Shown: positions 38,479 to 47,170 of the stretch, one piece after another
Numbering within the stretch: the stretch's first letter is position 1
How the letters are laid out: each line of letters starts with the position of its first letter
Notes under the pieces: generated by a model
Database searches by the model: none
The model's input: the letters and a program-made list of their open reading frames with translations, nothing else
What the model was told of the DNA's origin: nothing
Made by a program: the position numbers and the translations under genes
NCBI RefSeq assembly: GCF_024055715.1
Contig: NZ_JAMXMV010000004.1
Span: forward strand, 310,001-374,000
Direction of reading: 5' to 3'
Source: Actinoallomurus soli
GTDB lineage: Bacteria > Actinomycetota > Actinomycetes > Streptosporangiales > Streptosporangiaceae
Length of the DNA: 64,000 nt

Positions 38479-39660
38479 TCAGGTCGGCCAGGGTCCGCCG
38501 TACCCCAGGAGGGCTCGCGGGGCGTGCGCCTCCCCGAGGAGCGCTCCGAGGGTGAGCTCGGCGGCGAGTGCGGTGGCACCGGCGAGGGTCGCGCTGTCGC
38601 CGAGCGAGCCCACGGTGATGTCGATGTCCAGCCCACGGCGTCGTACCTCCTGCTCGATCACCGGAAGGAGGATGGCGTTCTGCCCGACCCCGCCGCCGAG
38701 CACGATCGCCCCCGGGTCGGCGACGGCCGCCAGGACCACGGCGAGATAGGCGATCCCCCGGGCCTCGGCGCGTACGACCTCCGCCGCGACGGGATCCGTC
38801 TCCACGTTGCGGAACACCTCCTTCACGGAGATGCCGGAGTCCGTTCCCGCGCGGGCGGCGTAGCGCGCGAGGATGCCGGAGACGCTCAAGGCGTCCTCGG
38901 CGTCGGCGAACTCCGGGCCGTCGGTGAAGGGCGACGGAAGCCGGCGGAGCTCCCCCGCCTCTCCCTTCTCGCCACGCAGCAGGCTTCCCCGCGTGACGAT
39001 CCCCGCCCCGATCCCGACGCCGATCTGCAGGTAGGCGAAGTCGCTGTGACGCGTCGCCCGGCCGTGGCGGAGCTCGCCCAGGGCCGCGCAGTTAACGTTG
39101 TTCTCCAGGTAGAGAGGAACGTCTCCCGGGATGCCGAGGCGGGCTGCGATGGACGCCAGGTCGCCGTGGTCATCGATTCCGGCGGCCTGCCAGTCCGTCA
39201 GCGCGGGCACGGCCCGCGACAACGCAACGCCCGCGGCCTGCACTCTGCCGTGCTCGGCCTCCGTCTTCGTGATGAAGGCGTCGATGGGATCGCCGGCGAA
39301 CTGTGAGAGATCCGTGTTCGCGCTCTGAGACAGGGCCGGTACGGAGACCTCCGTCTCCACCAGGAGCCTTCCGCGCAGGGTCGTGGCCGCGAGGCGGAGG
39401 TGAGTGGAGCCCAGGTCCACGCCGAGCAGCCACCCCGCGTCCGAGGCCAGATCGTAGACGGACGCCGAACGGCCGGTGTGTCCCTGCTGGGAGGTGACGA
39501 CCTCGACCAGCCGGTGATCTTCGAGCTCGCTTATGGCGAGGGAGATGGTCTGCTTCGACAGACCGGTCGCCTGGCTGAGAGCCGGACGGCTGGAAGGTCC
39601 GAGCTCCAGCAGAGCGGCGAGGGCCTTGCTGGCACTCTCCGACAGGTTCCTGCGCGCCAC
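38479..39660 (-). CDS. ROK-family transcriptional repressor
   Basis: A 393-residue regulator. Residues 1-62 form a MarR-like winged helix (ALAALLELGPSSRPALSQATGLSKQTISLAISELEDHRLVE). The rest is a ROK sugar-binding fold (GVDLGSTHLRLAATTLRG, LENNVNCAALGELRHG, GVGIGAGIVTRGSLLRG, VLGGGVGQN). The kinase aspartate is replaced (NNVN) and the zinc CxCG motif is absent, so it binds an effector without phosphorylating it, as in NagC/XylR-type repressors. The GTG start has AGGAGG six bases upstream. It is divergent from the SIS-kinase-ABC operon, which it probably represses. Confidence 0.93.
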   Translation of the reverse strand: MARRNLSESASKALAALLELGPSSRPALSQATGLSKQTISLAISELEDHRLVEVVTSQQGHTGRSASVYDLASDAGWLLGVDLGSTHLRLAATTLRGRLLVETEVSVPALSQSANTDLSQFAGDPIDAFITKTEAEHGRVQAAGVALSRAVPALTDWQAAGIDDHGDLASIAARLGIPGDVPLYLENNVNCAALGELRHGRATRHSDFAYLQIGVGIGAGIVTRGSLLRGEKGEAGELRRLPSPFTDGPEFADAEDALSVSGILARYAARAGTDSGISVKEVFRNVETDPVAAEVVRAEARGIAYLAVVLAAVADPGAIVLGGGVGQNAILLPVIEQEVRRRGLDIDITVGSLGDSATLAGATALAAELTLGALLGEAHAPRALLGYGGPWPT

Positions 39661-39723
39661 CCATCCTCCTTCAGCCGGTCCTGTTCCCGGCGCGTCGATC
39701 CTCCGGGTCCGGTCTTGAAACGG

Positions 39724-39775
39724 TTAGTTCGTTCGGTTACCGTACCAACATTAGTTCGTCCATCGGCCGAACTAA
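39724..39775. promoter_or_regulatory. ROK operator region between divergent transcription units
   Basis: Perfect inverted repeat TTAGTTCG-N9-CGAACTAA (39751-39758 and 39768-39775), plus a third TTAGTTCG at 39724-39731 in the same orientation as the left arm. These are the only strong dyads between the ROK regulator and the SIS gene, so they are the likely repressor sites controlling both directions. Confidence 0.65.
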
Positions 39776-39809
39776 CCCTATCCCCTCGAGTCGAAGCATC
39801 GATTGGATC

Positions 39810-40811
39810 ATGGAATTCTCCTCCACCTTCGCCCACATCCCCACCTCGCTCGCGGAACTCTCGACCCGGCCCCTGCCCGACGCCGCAGCCCGGCTCGTCG
39901 CCGGTGCCCGACAGTTCCGGATCGTGGCCATGGGAGGCTCGTACAACGCGGCCTGTGCCGCTGTCGAGTACTTCCTCGGCCTCGGCATCGACGCCCGCGC
40001 CGAGCTCGCCTCCCACCTCGTTCATTCGAGCTCACGCACGGTCAGCAGCGACGAGGTCGTCGTCCTGGTGTCCTACAGCGGCACCAGCATCGAGACGATC
40101 AGGGCCGCGGAGACCCTCCGCGCCACCGGCCACGGCCGCGTCATCTGCATCACCAACGAGCCGACGAGCCCCCTCGCGCTCCTGTGCGACGTCGTCATCG
40201 ACCAGCGGCTGACCGAGGAGACGCACGTTCCGTACGGACCGTTCGCGACCACGTACACGACGCTGTGCAAGCTCGCCGCGGCCGCGGACGGCACCGCCCC
40301 GCCTGACTTCTCCTCCGCAGGCCCCGCGGCCGCCGCCGCCCTCGACTCCCTCGACTCGATCACCGCCCTGCATCCCGCCGCCCCGGCGTACGCCGAGTTC
40401 TTCGGCCGGGGCGCGTACGCGGCGACGGCGGTCCAGGCCACTTTGATCACCCGGGAGATCGCTCGCGTGCCCGCCGCCGGGTGGGAGTCGAGCACCTACC
40501 GTCACGGCCCGATCGAGGCCATCTCCCCCCGCCAGTTGTCCGTCGTCTTCGCCGCCCGTGACGGCGGCGCCGCTCGCCTGGACGCGTCGTTCGCCCGCGC
40601 CCTCCGCGCCATCACCCCCGACGTCCTCGTCGTCGGCCCGGACGACGCCGACGTCCCGCTGGCCACCGACGACACGGTCGGCCCGCTCGTCGCGCTCACC
40701 GTCGTGGCCATCCTGGCCTACCACTGGGGCGAGACGGCGGGGATCCCCGCCGGACAGTTCCGCTACACCTCTCACTCGATCACCGATGAGGACGACCTCC
40801 ATGTCGGGTGA
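39810..40811 (+). CDS. Double-SIS sugar-phosphate isomerase/deglycase-like enzyme
   Basis: A 333-residue protein with two SIS domains related to GlmS isomerase, AgaS and the fructosamine-6-phosphate deglycases FrlB/FraB, matching the last group in length (325-340). Sugar-phosphate loops are MGGSYNAA (41-48), SYSGTSIET (89-97) and ITNEPTSPLA. A Glu/His pair separated by 16 residues (E216 in TREIARV, H232 in YRHGP) corresponds to the acid-base pair of GlmS and the catalytic pair described for FraB. Substrate specificity cannot be read directly. It is first in the operon, and its end overlaps the ROK kinase start by eleven bases. Confidence 0.88.
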   Translation: MEFSSTFAHIPTSLAELSTRPLPDAAARLVAGARQFRIVAMGGSYNAACAAVEYFLGLGIDARAELASHLVHSSSRTVSSDEVVVLVSYSGTSIETIRAAETLRATGHGRVICITNEPTSPLALLCDVVIDQRLTEETHVPYGPFATTYTTLCKLAAAADGTAPPDFSSAGPAAAAALDSLDSITALHPAAPAYAEFFGRGAYAATAVQATLITREIARVPAAGWESSTYRHGPIEAISPRQLSVVFAARDGGAARLDASFARALRAITPDVLVVGPDDADVPLATDDTVGPLVALTVVAILAYHWGETAGIPAGQFRYTSHSITDEDDLHVG

Positions 40812-41730
40812 GCACGGCGTGGCGTACGCCGGTGTCGACGTGGGCGGCACCAAGATCGCCGCGGGTTATCTCGACGAGGCCGGCAGGCCGGTGAGCGTCG
40901 GCACCGAGCCGACCACGCCGGGCGGCGGCACCGCGAACCTCGCCGCCATCGAGCGGCTGCTCGCGCACCCCGCGCTGCGCGGCGCCGAGACCGTGGGCCT
41001 CTCCGTCGCGACGACGCTGAACGCCGACGCGACCCTGCGCGATCCGCGCGGGTGGTTCGGCTGGACCGGCATCGACCCCGGCGAGCGTCTGAGCACGGCC
41101 GGCCGGTCGGTCGTCACCGTCGCGGACGCCGAGGCCGGGGCCATGGGAGAACTCGTTCGCGGGGCCGGCGCCGGCAGCCGTCACCTGTTGTACGTCACGG
41201 TCGGGACCGGTGTCGCCCACTGCTTCGTCCACCAGGGCGAACCCCTGGCGGGGGCGCACCGCTCCGCGTACTTCAGCGGGTACACCTCACCGGCCCGCTG
41301 TCCCTGGCCGCCGCTCTGCGACGAGTCCACCGTCGAGGACATCTCCTCGGGGTCGGCGATCGCGCGAGCGTGGTCGGGCGATCCCCGCCACGACGCGCGC
41401 GAGGTCTTCCGCGCCGCCGGGAACGGTGACGAGCGGGCGACGACCGTGATCGACCATGCGGCCTGGCACCTGGGCGCACTCGTCGCCGACCTCATCATGA
41501 TCTACGACCCGGACATCGTGGTCATCGGCGGCGGACTCGGCACCGGCGCCGACGCGTACCGGGAATCGGCGGTCCAGACCGCGCGCCGGCGCATCGTCCC
41601 GGAGCACGCCCGCGACGTGCCCATCGTGCCCGCGGCGCTCGACGGGATGTCGTGCTGGGTCGGCGCTCTGGAACTCGCGCGCGGAGGCGCCACACCCTCC
41701 GCGCCGGGCGGACGGGATGTCCTCGCATGA
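40801..41730 (+). CDS. ROK-family sugar kinase, atypical
   Basis: A 309-residue ROK kinase with phosphate loop DVGGTKIAAGYL (13-24), catalytic Asp in TVADAEAGAMGEL (D109), VTVGTGVA (133-140) and IYDPDIVVIGGGLGTG. The usual zinc motif (GHxx...CxCGxxGCxE) is reduced to ARCPWPPLCDESTVEDISSG, with two cysteines, and the HxGE/ExGH substrate motif is altered (HRSAYF). So the sugar specificity probably differs from glucokinase or NagK. ATGA overlaps the permease start. It probably phosphorylates the imported substrate before the SIS enzyme acts. Confidence 0.88.
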   Translation: MSGEHGVAYAGVDVGGTKIAAGYLDEAGRPVSVGTEPTTPGGGTANLAAIERLLAHPALRGAETVGLSVATTLNADATLRDPRGWFGWTGIDPGERLSTAGRSVVTVADAEAGAMGELVRGAGAGSRHLLYVTVGTGVAHCFVHQGEPLAGAHRSAYFSGYTSPARCPWPPLCDESTVEDISSGSAIARAWSGDPRHDAREVFRAAGNGDERATTVIDHAAWHLGALVADLIMIYDPDIVVIGGGLGTGADAYRESAVQTARRRIVPEHARDVPIVPAALDGMSCWVGALELARGGATPSAPGGRDVLA

Positions 41731-42635
41731 CGGCCGCGCCGTCGCGTGCCGCGAGATCGGAGGACATGCAGGTCGTCAAGCTGCGGCACTGGGGACGCCT
41801 GGCCGGGGCGATCGTGGCGGTCGCGGTCGTCGCCGCCCTGCTCTACGTGCTCGTCACCAGCCCCAACGTGGACTGGGGAACCGTCGGGTCCTATCTCGGT
41901 GATCCGGCGATCCTGAGCGGTGTCCTGGTGACGCTCGAACTGACCGTGCTGGCCATGGTCATCGGCATCCTGCTCGGCACGCTCCTCGCCGTGATGCGCC
42001 TGTCGAAGAACCCCGTCCTCCGTACGGTGAGCGCGGGATACGTGTGGTTCATCCGGAGCATCCCCCAGCTGGTCCAGATCCTGTTCTGGTACAACATCGC
42101 GCTGTTCATACCGGTGATCGCGATCGGCGGCATGAGGGTCTCGACGAACCACGTCGTCACCCCGATCGTGGCCGCGACCCTCGGTCTCGGCCTGAACGAG
42201 GCGGCGTACATGTCGGAGATCGTCCGGGCCGGGATCCTCTCGATCGACCGCGGCCAGACCGAGGCGGCGTCCGCTCTCGGCTACCGGCCCGGCCAGATCA
42301 TGGGACGGATCGTCCTCCCCCAGGCCATGCGGGTCATCATCCCGCCCACCAGCAACGAGGTCATCGGGATGCTGAAGGCCACGTCTCTCGTCTCGGTCAT
42401 CGGGGCGGCGGACCTCCTCACCCACGCCCAGTCGATCTCGTCGGCGAACTTCAAGGTCATCGAACTGCTGCTGGTCGCCAGCTTCTGGTACATCGTCGCG
42501 ACCACGGTCGCGAGCATCGGGCAGCACTACCTGGAGAAGAGGTACCGGTGGAGCGTCGCACCCGGAGGCGGCCGCTCGTTCCTCAGCCGGCTGACCGGCC
42601 GTCGGCCGGTGGTACGTCCGGAGAAGACCGCATGA
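41727..42635 (+). CDS. Amino-acid-type ABC transporter permease
   Basis: A 302-residue HisM/GlnP-type permease of the polar amino acid (PAAT) family. It has an N-terminal span, then [29 protein letters not shown] (the signature entry of the family), [16 protein letters not shown], the EAA loop [29 protein letters not shown] and C-terminal spans. The PAAT family imports amino acids, opines and related compounds rather than free sugars, which is notable next to sugar enzymes. Starts and ends with ATGA overlaps. Confidence 0.93.
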   Translation: MTAAPSRAARSEDMQVVKLRHWGRLAGAIVAVAVVAALLYVLVTSPNVDWGTVGSYLGDPAILSGVLVTLELTVLAMVIGILLGTLLAVMRLSKNPVLRTVSAGYVWFIRSIPQLVQILFWYNIALFIPVIAIGGMRVSTNHVVTPIVAATLGLGLNEAAYMSEIVRAGILSIDRGQTEAASALGYRPGQIMGRIVLPQAMRVIIPPTSNEVIGMLKATSLVSVIGAADLLTHAQSISSANFKVIELLLVASFWYIVATTVASIGQHYLEKRYRWSVAPGGGRSFLSRLTGRRPVVRPEKTA

Positions 42636-43426
42636 CCGGCCGGAACGAGGAGACCCGCGGAACGGCCTCCCCGATGGTCGAGGCGATCGGGGTACGGAAG
42701 AGCTACGGGAACGTCGAGGTGCTGTCCGGCGTCGACTTCGTGGCCAACGCCGGTGAGGTGACCTGCATCCTCGGCCCGTCCGGCGGTGGGAAGTCGACCT
42801 TCCTGCGGTGCATCAACCACCTGGAGCGCATCGACGGAGGCGCCCTCTACGTGGACGGCGAACTCGTCGGGTACCGCCGGCAGGGAAACCGGCTGTACGA
42901 GATGAAGGAACGCGAGACCGCCGAGCGCCGGTCCCGCATCGGCATGGTGTTCCAGCAGTTCAACCTGTTCGCGCACATGACCGTGCTCACGAACGCCATC
43001 GACCCTCAGGTGCGTGTCAAGGGCCGGCCCGTTCAGGAGGCCCGTCGCCGCGCGGAGGAACTGCTCGAACGGGTCGGCCTCGCCGAGAAGCGGGACATGT
43101 ACCCGAGACAGCTCTCCGGTGGGCAGCAGCAGCGCGCGGCGATCGCCCGGGCCCTCGCCATGGACCCCGACCTGATGCTCTTCGACGAGCCGACCTCGGC
43201 GCTCGACCCCGAACTCGTCGGCGAGGTCCTCGCCGTCATGAAGGACCTCGCCCGATCCGGCATGACCATGATCGTCGTCACGCACGAGATGAGCTTCGCG
43301 CGTGAGGTCGCCGATCGCGTCGCTTTCTTCGACGGCGGCCTGCTCGTCGAGAGCGGAGCGCCGGGCGAATTCTTCTCCAATCCCCGAACCGAGCGTGCCC
43401 GCGCTTTCTTGAGAAGGGTAATGTAA
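42632..43426 (+). CDS. Amino-acid-type ABC transporter ATP-binding protein
   Basis: A 264-residue GlnQ/HisP-type ATPase. It has Walker A GPSGGGKS (48-55), Q-loop [13 protein letters not shown], signature [15 protein letters not shown], Walker [15 protein letters not shown] and the H-loop [14 protein letters not shown]. It energises the permease encoded just upstream. Its stop shares bases with the binding-protein start (TAATG). Confidence 0.94.
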   Translation: MTGRNEETRGTASPMVEAIGVRKSYGNVEVLSGVDFVANAGEVTCILGPSGGGKSTFLRCINHLERIDGGALYVDGELVGYRRQGNRLYEMKERETAERRSRIGMVFQQFNLFAHMTVLTNAIDPQVRVKGRPVQEARRRAEELLERVGLAEKRDMYPRQLSGGQQQRAAIARALAMDPDLMLFDEPTSALDPELVGEVLAVMKDLARSGMTMIVVTHEMSFAREVADRVAFFDGGLLVESGAPGEFFSNPRTERARAFLRRVM

Positions 43427-44406
43427 TGGCCCTGTCGTCAAATCGCCCATTGTTCCTGGGAGCCCTGGCGGTCGCCGGTGCCGTGGCGCTCGGTGCCTGC
43501 TCCTCGGGTGGCGGATCATCGGCATCGACCTCGACCGCCGCCGGCGGCGCCGTCGCGGCGTCGGGCTGCACCGTCGCGGGCGTGAAGGTGGACGCCAATC
43601 CCGCGCTCAAGGCGAAACTGCCTGCGGCGATCCGCGATTCCGGCCAGTTGACGGTCGCGACCGCGGGCGACTCCCCGCCGTACACCTACAAGGACAGCAA
43701 CGGCCGGCTCACCGGTCTGGAGATCGACATGGCCCGGGCCCTCGGCTGCCGGCTGGGCATGAAGATCGCGTTCCGGACGATCGGCTTCTCCGGGATCCTC
43801 ACTGGAATTCAGGCCGGCCGGTTCACCATGGGAATGTCCACCATCAGCGACACATCGGAACGCGAAAAGGTGCTGAACTTCGTCAGTTACCAGACGGAGG
43901 GCACCGCGATCATCGTACCCAAGGGCAATCCTGATTCGGTCACCTCGCTCAACGGGCTGTGCGGCCATTCCGTCGCCGTCACACAGGGCAGCATCTCCCA
44001 GCAGCTCATCGCCAAGCAGAGCGCGCGGTGCTCTTCCGCGATCAAGGTGACCCCGCTTCCGACCGCGGCCGAAGGTTACCTCGCCGTACGGAACGGCCGG
44101 GCCGACGCGTTCCTCGACACCTTCGGAACCGCCGTCTACACGAGCAAGCACGGTTCTGGAACGGGCCGCGGCCTGCAAGTCGTCACCCAGAAGCGCTACG
44201 GCGTCGGATACCAGGCGGTCGCGCTGCCCAAGAACGCGGACGGCACGACGCTGACGCACGTCATCGCCGACACGTTCGACGAACTCATCACGTCGGGCGC
44301 CTACGGGGCCCTGTACCAGCAGGCGGGCCTGACCCAGAACGAACTCCCCAAGGTGGCCATCAACGACGCCGCCAAGTACGAGGGCACCTTCCTCGACATC
44401 AACTGA
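43426..44406 (+). CDS. Amino-acid/opine-type solute-binding lipoprotein
   Basis: A 326-residue family 3 binding protein anchored as a lipoprotein: signal sequence with lipobox LGAC (C25), Ser/Gly linker, then LTVATAGDSPPYTYKDSNGRLTGLEIDMARAL, GILTGIQAGRFTMGMSTISDTSERE and VAVTQGSISQQLI. It lacks nothing obvious for ligand binding. It delivers the substrate to the permease and ATPase of the same operon. A strong terminator follows nine bases later, so this gene ends the operon. Confidence 0.93.
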   Translation: MALSSNRPLFLGALAVAGAVALGACSSGGGSSASTSTAAGGAVAASGCTVAGVKVDANPALKAKLPAAIRDSGQLTVATAGDSPPYTYKDSNGRLTGLEIDMARALGCRLGMKIAFRTIGFSGILTGIQAGRFTMGMSTISDTSEREKVLNFVSYQTEGTAIIVPKGNPDSVTSLNGLCGHSVAVTQGSISQQLIAKQSARCSSAIKVTPLPTAAEGYLAVRNGRADAFLDTFGTAVYTSKHGSGTGRGLQVVTQKRYGVGYQAVALPKNADGTTLTHVIADTFDELITSGAYGALYQQAGLTQNELPKVAINDAAKYEGTFLDIN

Positions 44407-44414
44407 AGACCGAC

Positions 44415-44450
44415 GGCGAGGCCCGCTCACCCCGGTGCCCGGGCCTCGCC
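44415..44450 (+). terminator. Terminator of the SIS-ROK-ABC operon
   Basis: 11-bp perfect stem GGCGAGGCCCG / CGGGCCTCGCC with a fourteen-base loop, right after the binding-protein stop. Confidence 0.85.
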
Positions 44451-44528
44451 GCCTGCGCGGCGTCTTATGGCGGACCCGAACCAGCTTAAAGCGGCTCAAA
44501 GCACCGGGCGGGCCCGCTTTTCACCGAG

Positions 44529-44557
44529 CGGGTCGCCCGGCTCCGCCGGGCGACCCG
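44529..44557. terminator. Second hairpin before the thioesterase gene
   Basis: 12-bp perfect stem CGGGTCGCCCGG / CCGGGCGACCCG with a five-base loop, 45 bases before the thioesterase start. It may back up the operon terminator or lie in the thioesterase 5' leader. Confidence 0.5.
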
Positions 44558-44602
44558 GGCCCTGGCGCGTGTACCGAGGGCTCTTTGTCCGAATATTGGT
44601 CC

Positions 44603-45388
44603 ATGAGCGATCAGCCCGATGCCTTCTACCTGCCTGCCGGCGACGACGTCTACGAGCCGACAGGCGCCACCGAGAGCCCCTGGGACGGCGCCGCGCAGCA
44701 CGGCGGGCCCCCGACCGCGCTGCTGGCCCACGTCATCGACGCCACCGTCGGACCCGGCATGCGCCTGGCACGGGTCTCGGTGGACTTCCTCGGCCCCATC
44801 CCCCGCCGCCCGGCCCGCGTCGAGGTCACCACGCTGCGGCCCGGCCGGCAGATCCGTCTCACCGAGGCGCACCTGGTCGTCGACGGCAAAGCGGCGGTGA
44901 CCGCCCGCACCTGGCACATCGCGACGGGCCCGACTCCCCCGGTGAAGACCGAACGGGTCGCGCCGCCGCCGATCCCGCAGGACCCGGACGACTGGCACTC
45001 GCTGCTCGATCTGCCCGACTGGGGCTATGGCCAGGCCATCGAATGGCGGTTCATCCGCGGCGGCCGCGAGCCGCTCGGCCTCGCCGAGGTCTGGACCCGC
45101 GTGCGCATCCCGTTGATCGCCGGCCAGAAGCTCACCGGCCTGGCCCGCGCGCTGATCGTCGCCGACGCCGCCAACGGGCTGTCGGCGACGCTGCCCATCC
45201 AGCAGTGGCTGTCCATCCCGCCCACCATGACCACCACGCTGCTGCGCCATCCCGACGGCGAATGGGTGCACATGGACTGCCGCACCCACCTGGCCGACGA
45301 CGGCCTGGGCCTCACCCACGCCACCCTGTCCGACCTCGACGGCCACCTCGGCGACGTGAATCAGCCCCTCCTGGTCCGCCAACGCTGA
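44603..45388 (+). CDS. Thioesterase-superfamily protein (double hotdog)
   Basis: A 261-residue acyl-CoA thioesterase-like protein of the TesB-like/4HBT_3 type: SPWDGAAQHGGPPTALLAHVID in the first hotdog, RVSVDFLGPIPRRPARVEVT, and a second hotdog with TGLARALIVADAANGLSATLP and WVHMDCRTHLADDGLGLTHATLSD. The substrate acyl chain is unknown. It is a single gene with a bidirectional terminator downstream. Confidence 0.88.
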   Translation: MSDQPDAFYLPAGDDVYEPTGATESPWDGAAQHGGPPTALLAHVIDATVGPGMRLARVSVDFLGPIPRRPARVEVTTLRPGRQIRLTEAHLVVDGKAAVTARTWHIATGPTPPVKTERVAPPPIPQDPDDWHSLLDLPDWGYGQAIEWRFIRGGREPLGLAEVWTRVRIPLIAGQKLTGLARALIVADAANGLSATLPIQQWLSIPPTMTTTLLRHPDGEWVHMDCRTHLADDGLGLTHATLSDLDGHLGDVNQPLLVRQR

Positions 45389-45409
45389 TTCCGCCCGGAC
45401 ATGTGAAAT

Positions 45410-45444
45410 CCCCCGCCCTTGGCTCCGGTGAACAAGGGCGGGGG
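45410..45444. terminator. Bidirectional terminator
   Basis: 12-bp perfect stem CCCCCGCCCTTG / CAAGGGCGGGGG with an eleven-base loop, between the convergent thioesterase and GT-C genes. Confidence 0.85.
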
Positions 45445-45483
45445 ACGTCGGGGGGAAACGACGCCTATCCGGTGCCGCTCACG

Positions 45484-46908
45484 TCACTCGGCGGTGAGCG
45501 CGGGGTCGCGGCGGAAGGCGAGGGCGGCGGCGACGCAGGCGACGGGGAGCGCCGGGATGACGTAGCGATAGTCGAACTCGGCGGTGGTCGGCGGCACCAC
45601 GATGGCGGCCACCGCCACCGCCCACGGCAGTAGCGCCGCCCAGCGGCGGCGCACCAGCGCGACGAGGCCCGCCAGCAGGATCACGCCGAACATCGCGCCG
45701 CGTACGAAGAAGAAACGCTGGTAGACCTGCATGATCGAGGCGTACGGCCGGACGACGTGCGTGTTCAGGTGTCCGGGAGCGTACGCGCGCATCCGGGCCG
45801 CCGCCGTGGCCGACGGCTGCGGCGGGTGGGCCTGGAAGAGGTAGTAGTCGTACGTGTCGGGGTCCGGGAACGGCGGGTGGTGCCACCGGAACGTCCGCAG
45901 CAGGTCGGAGGTCACGGTCTCGGCGTAGTCGCCGGGCTGGGCCATGATCGCCCGCTGGGCGAAGTCGCCCGCCCGGCCCTCGACGTCGGGGGTGAACTTG
46001 CGCTCGCCGAGCCGGTGGAACGGCGAGATGCGGCCCCAGATGTAGAACTGCGACCGTTCCCGCTCGGCGGGCGGCGTGCTGATGCACAGCGGCAGTTCCT
46101 CGACCGGCGGCTTGATCTTGCGGCAGTCGGCGAACGACATGGTCCTGCTGTAGAGGAAGATCCCCGTGCTGTACGTCAGCGCGAACCGGTGCGTACGGGA
46201 GGAGAACCACCCCGCGTACAGCACGACCGGCAGCAGCCCGGCGACGAGGCCGGCGGCGATGGCGCGACGCCCCGCCCGGCGTACGGCCAGCCAGGCGAGG
46301 GTGAGGACGAGGATCGGGAGGCCCACCGAGCGGGTGACCGTCGCGAGGCCGACGAGCAGGCAGACCACGGCCAGCCGCCGGGTGCTCGGCGCCTTGTCCC
46401 ACAGCGCGAGCGTCACCGCCAGCGTCAGCAGGAAGGTGAACAGCGTGTCGGACATGATCAGGTGCTCGAGCTGGACGCCGAAGGCGTCGAACAGCGCGGG
46501 CACCGCGGCCACGGACGCCGCCCAGCCGGGCAGTCCGAACCGGTGCCGCAGCAGCGCGTACACCAGCACCCCGACGGCGACGCCCATGGCGTGCTGGACG
46601 AGGACGACGAGGGTCAGGCTGTGGAACGGGGACAGCAGCCAGAGGAACAGGGAGTACCCGCTGGGCCGGATGAGGTTCGGCGTGAGGGTCAATGCCCCGC
46701 TGACATAGTCGTACGAGTCGGGGAACCACATCGCGCCCCGGTAGCCGAGCATCGTGACCAGGCGGAGCGCGACGGCCGGCGCGAGGACGGCGAGGATGAC
46801 GCGGTGCCGGCGGGCGAACGCCAGGCCGCGGCTCAGGCGGCCGGGAGCCTCCCCGTCCGCCACCACCGGGCCAGGATCATCGGCGACGCGCTCCTCGAGA
46901 CTCGTCAC
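45484..46908 (-). CDS. Polytopic GT-C glycosyltransferase-like membrane protein
   Basis: A 474-residue protein with about eleven spans, resembling ArnT/PMT-type GT-C transferases. The first extracytoplasmic loop carries acidic FPDSYDYVSGALTL, and the segment RPSGYSLFLWLLSPF follows. A large extracytoplasmic part (residues about 260-390) contains IKPPVEELPLCISTPPAERER and repeated aromatic/proline stretches. The substrate is unknown. I start at the GTG before TSLEERVADD: GGAGGG is close upstream, and the longer frame has no family support. Confidence 0.78.
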   Translation of the reverse strand: MTSLEERVADDPGPVVADGEAPGRLSRGLAFARRHRVILAVLAPAVALRLVTMLGYRGAMWFPDSYDYVSGALTLTPNLIRPSGYSLFLWLLSPFHSLTLVVLVQHAMGVAVGVLVYALLRHRFGLPGWAASVAAVPALFDAFGVQLEHLIMSDTLFTFLLTLAVTLALWDKAPSTRRLAVVCLLVGLATVTRSVGLPILVLTLAWLAVRRAGRRAIAAGLVAGLLPVVLYAGWFSSRTHRFALTYSTGIFLYSRTMSFADCRKIKPPVEELPLCISTPPAERERSQFYIWGRISPFHRLGERKFTPDVEGRAGDFAQRAIMAQPGDYAETVTSDLLRTFRWHHPPFPDPDTYDYYLFQAHPPQPSATAAARMRAYAPGHLNTHVVRPYASIMQVYQRFFFVRGAMFGVILLAGLVALVRRRWAALLPWAVAVAAIVVPPTTAEFDYRYVIPALPVACVAAALAFRRDPALTAE

Positions 46909-47170
46909 GACCCCTCCGTTCGAACGTGACGGAACACCACGATCCCACCGCTTTGATCGATTTGTCGGAAACTTCGTGGCGAAAGCCTGGTCAGCGCCTC
47001 TCACATCTCACACGGCGGGCCGGTGACGACCCGGTCGACGGACAGGATGCGGTCAGGAGCTTTCGCGGTCCTCCGGACCGGCCGCCCGTCAAAGCTCGTC
47101 GATCTCATTTCGCATCTTCGCATTCTCCTCGCCGGTCCACCCGAATTCCGCGCCGGGCACCGCCCTGCGG
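46909..47170. other. 262-bp intergenic region
   Basis: Between the GT-C start and the TetR stop. It should contain the GT-C promoter. A 40-codon minus-strand ORF (47123 to 47001) is open but has no proper ribosome site or recognisable family, so I do not call it a gene. Confidence 0.4.

Noticed and set aside
47001-47123. 40-codon minus-strand ORF between the GT-C and TetR genes, resembling a small peptide
   Set aside because: No properly spaced ribosome site, no conserved motif and no peptide-processing genes nearby; chance open frame is more likely.
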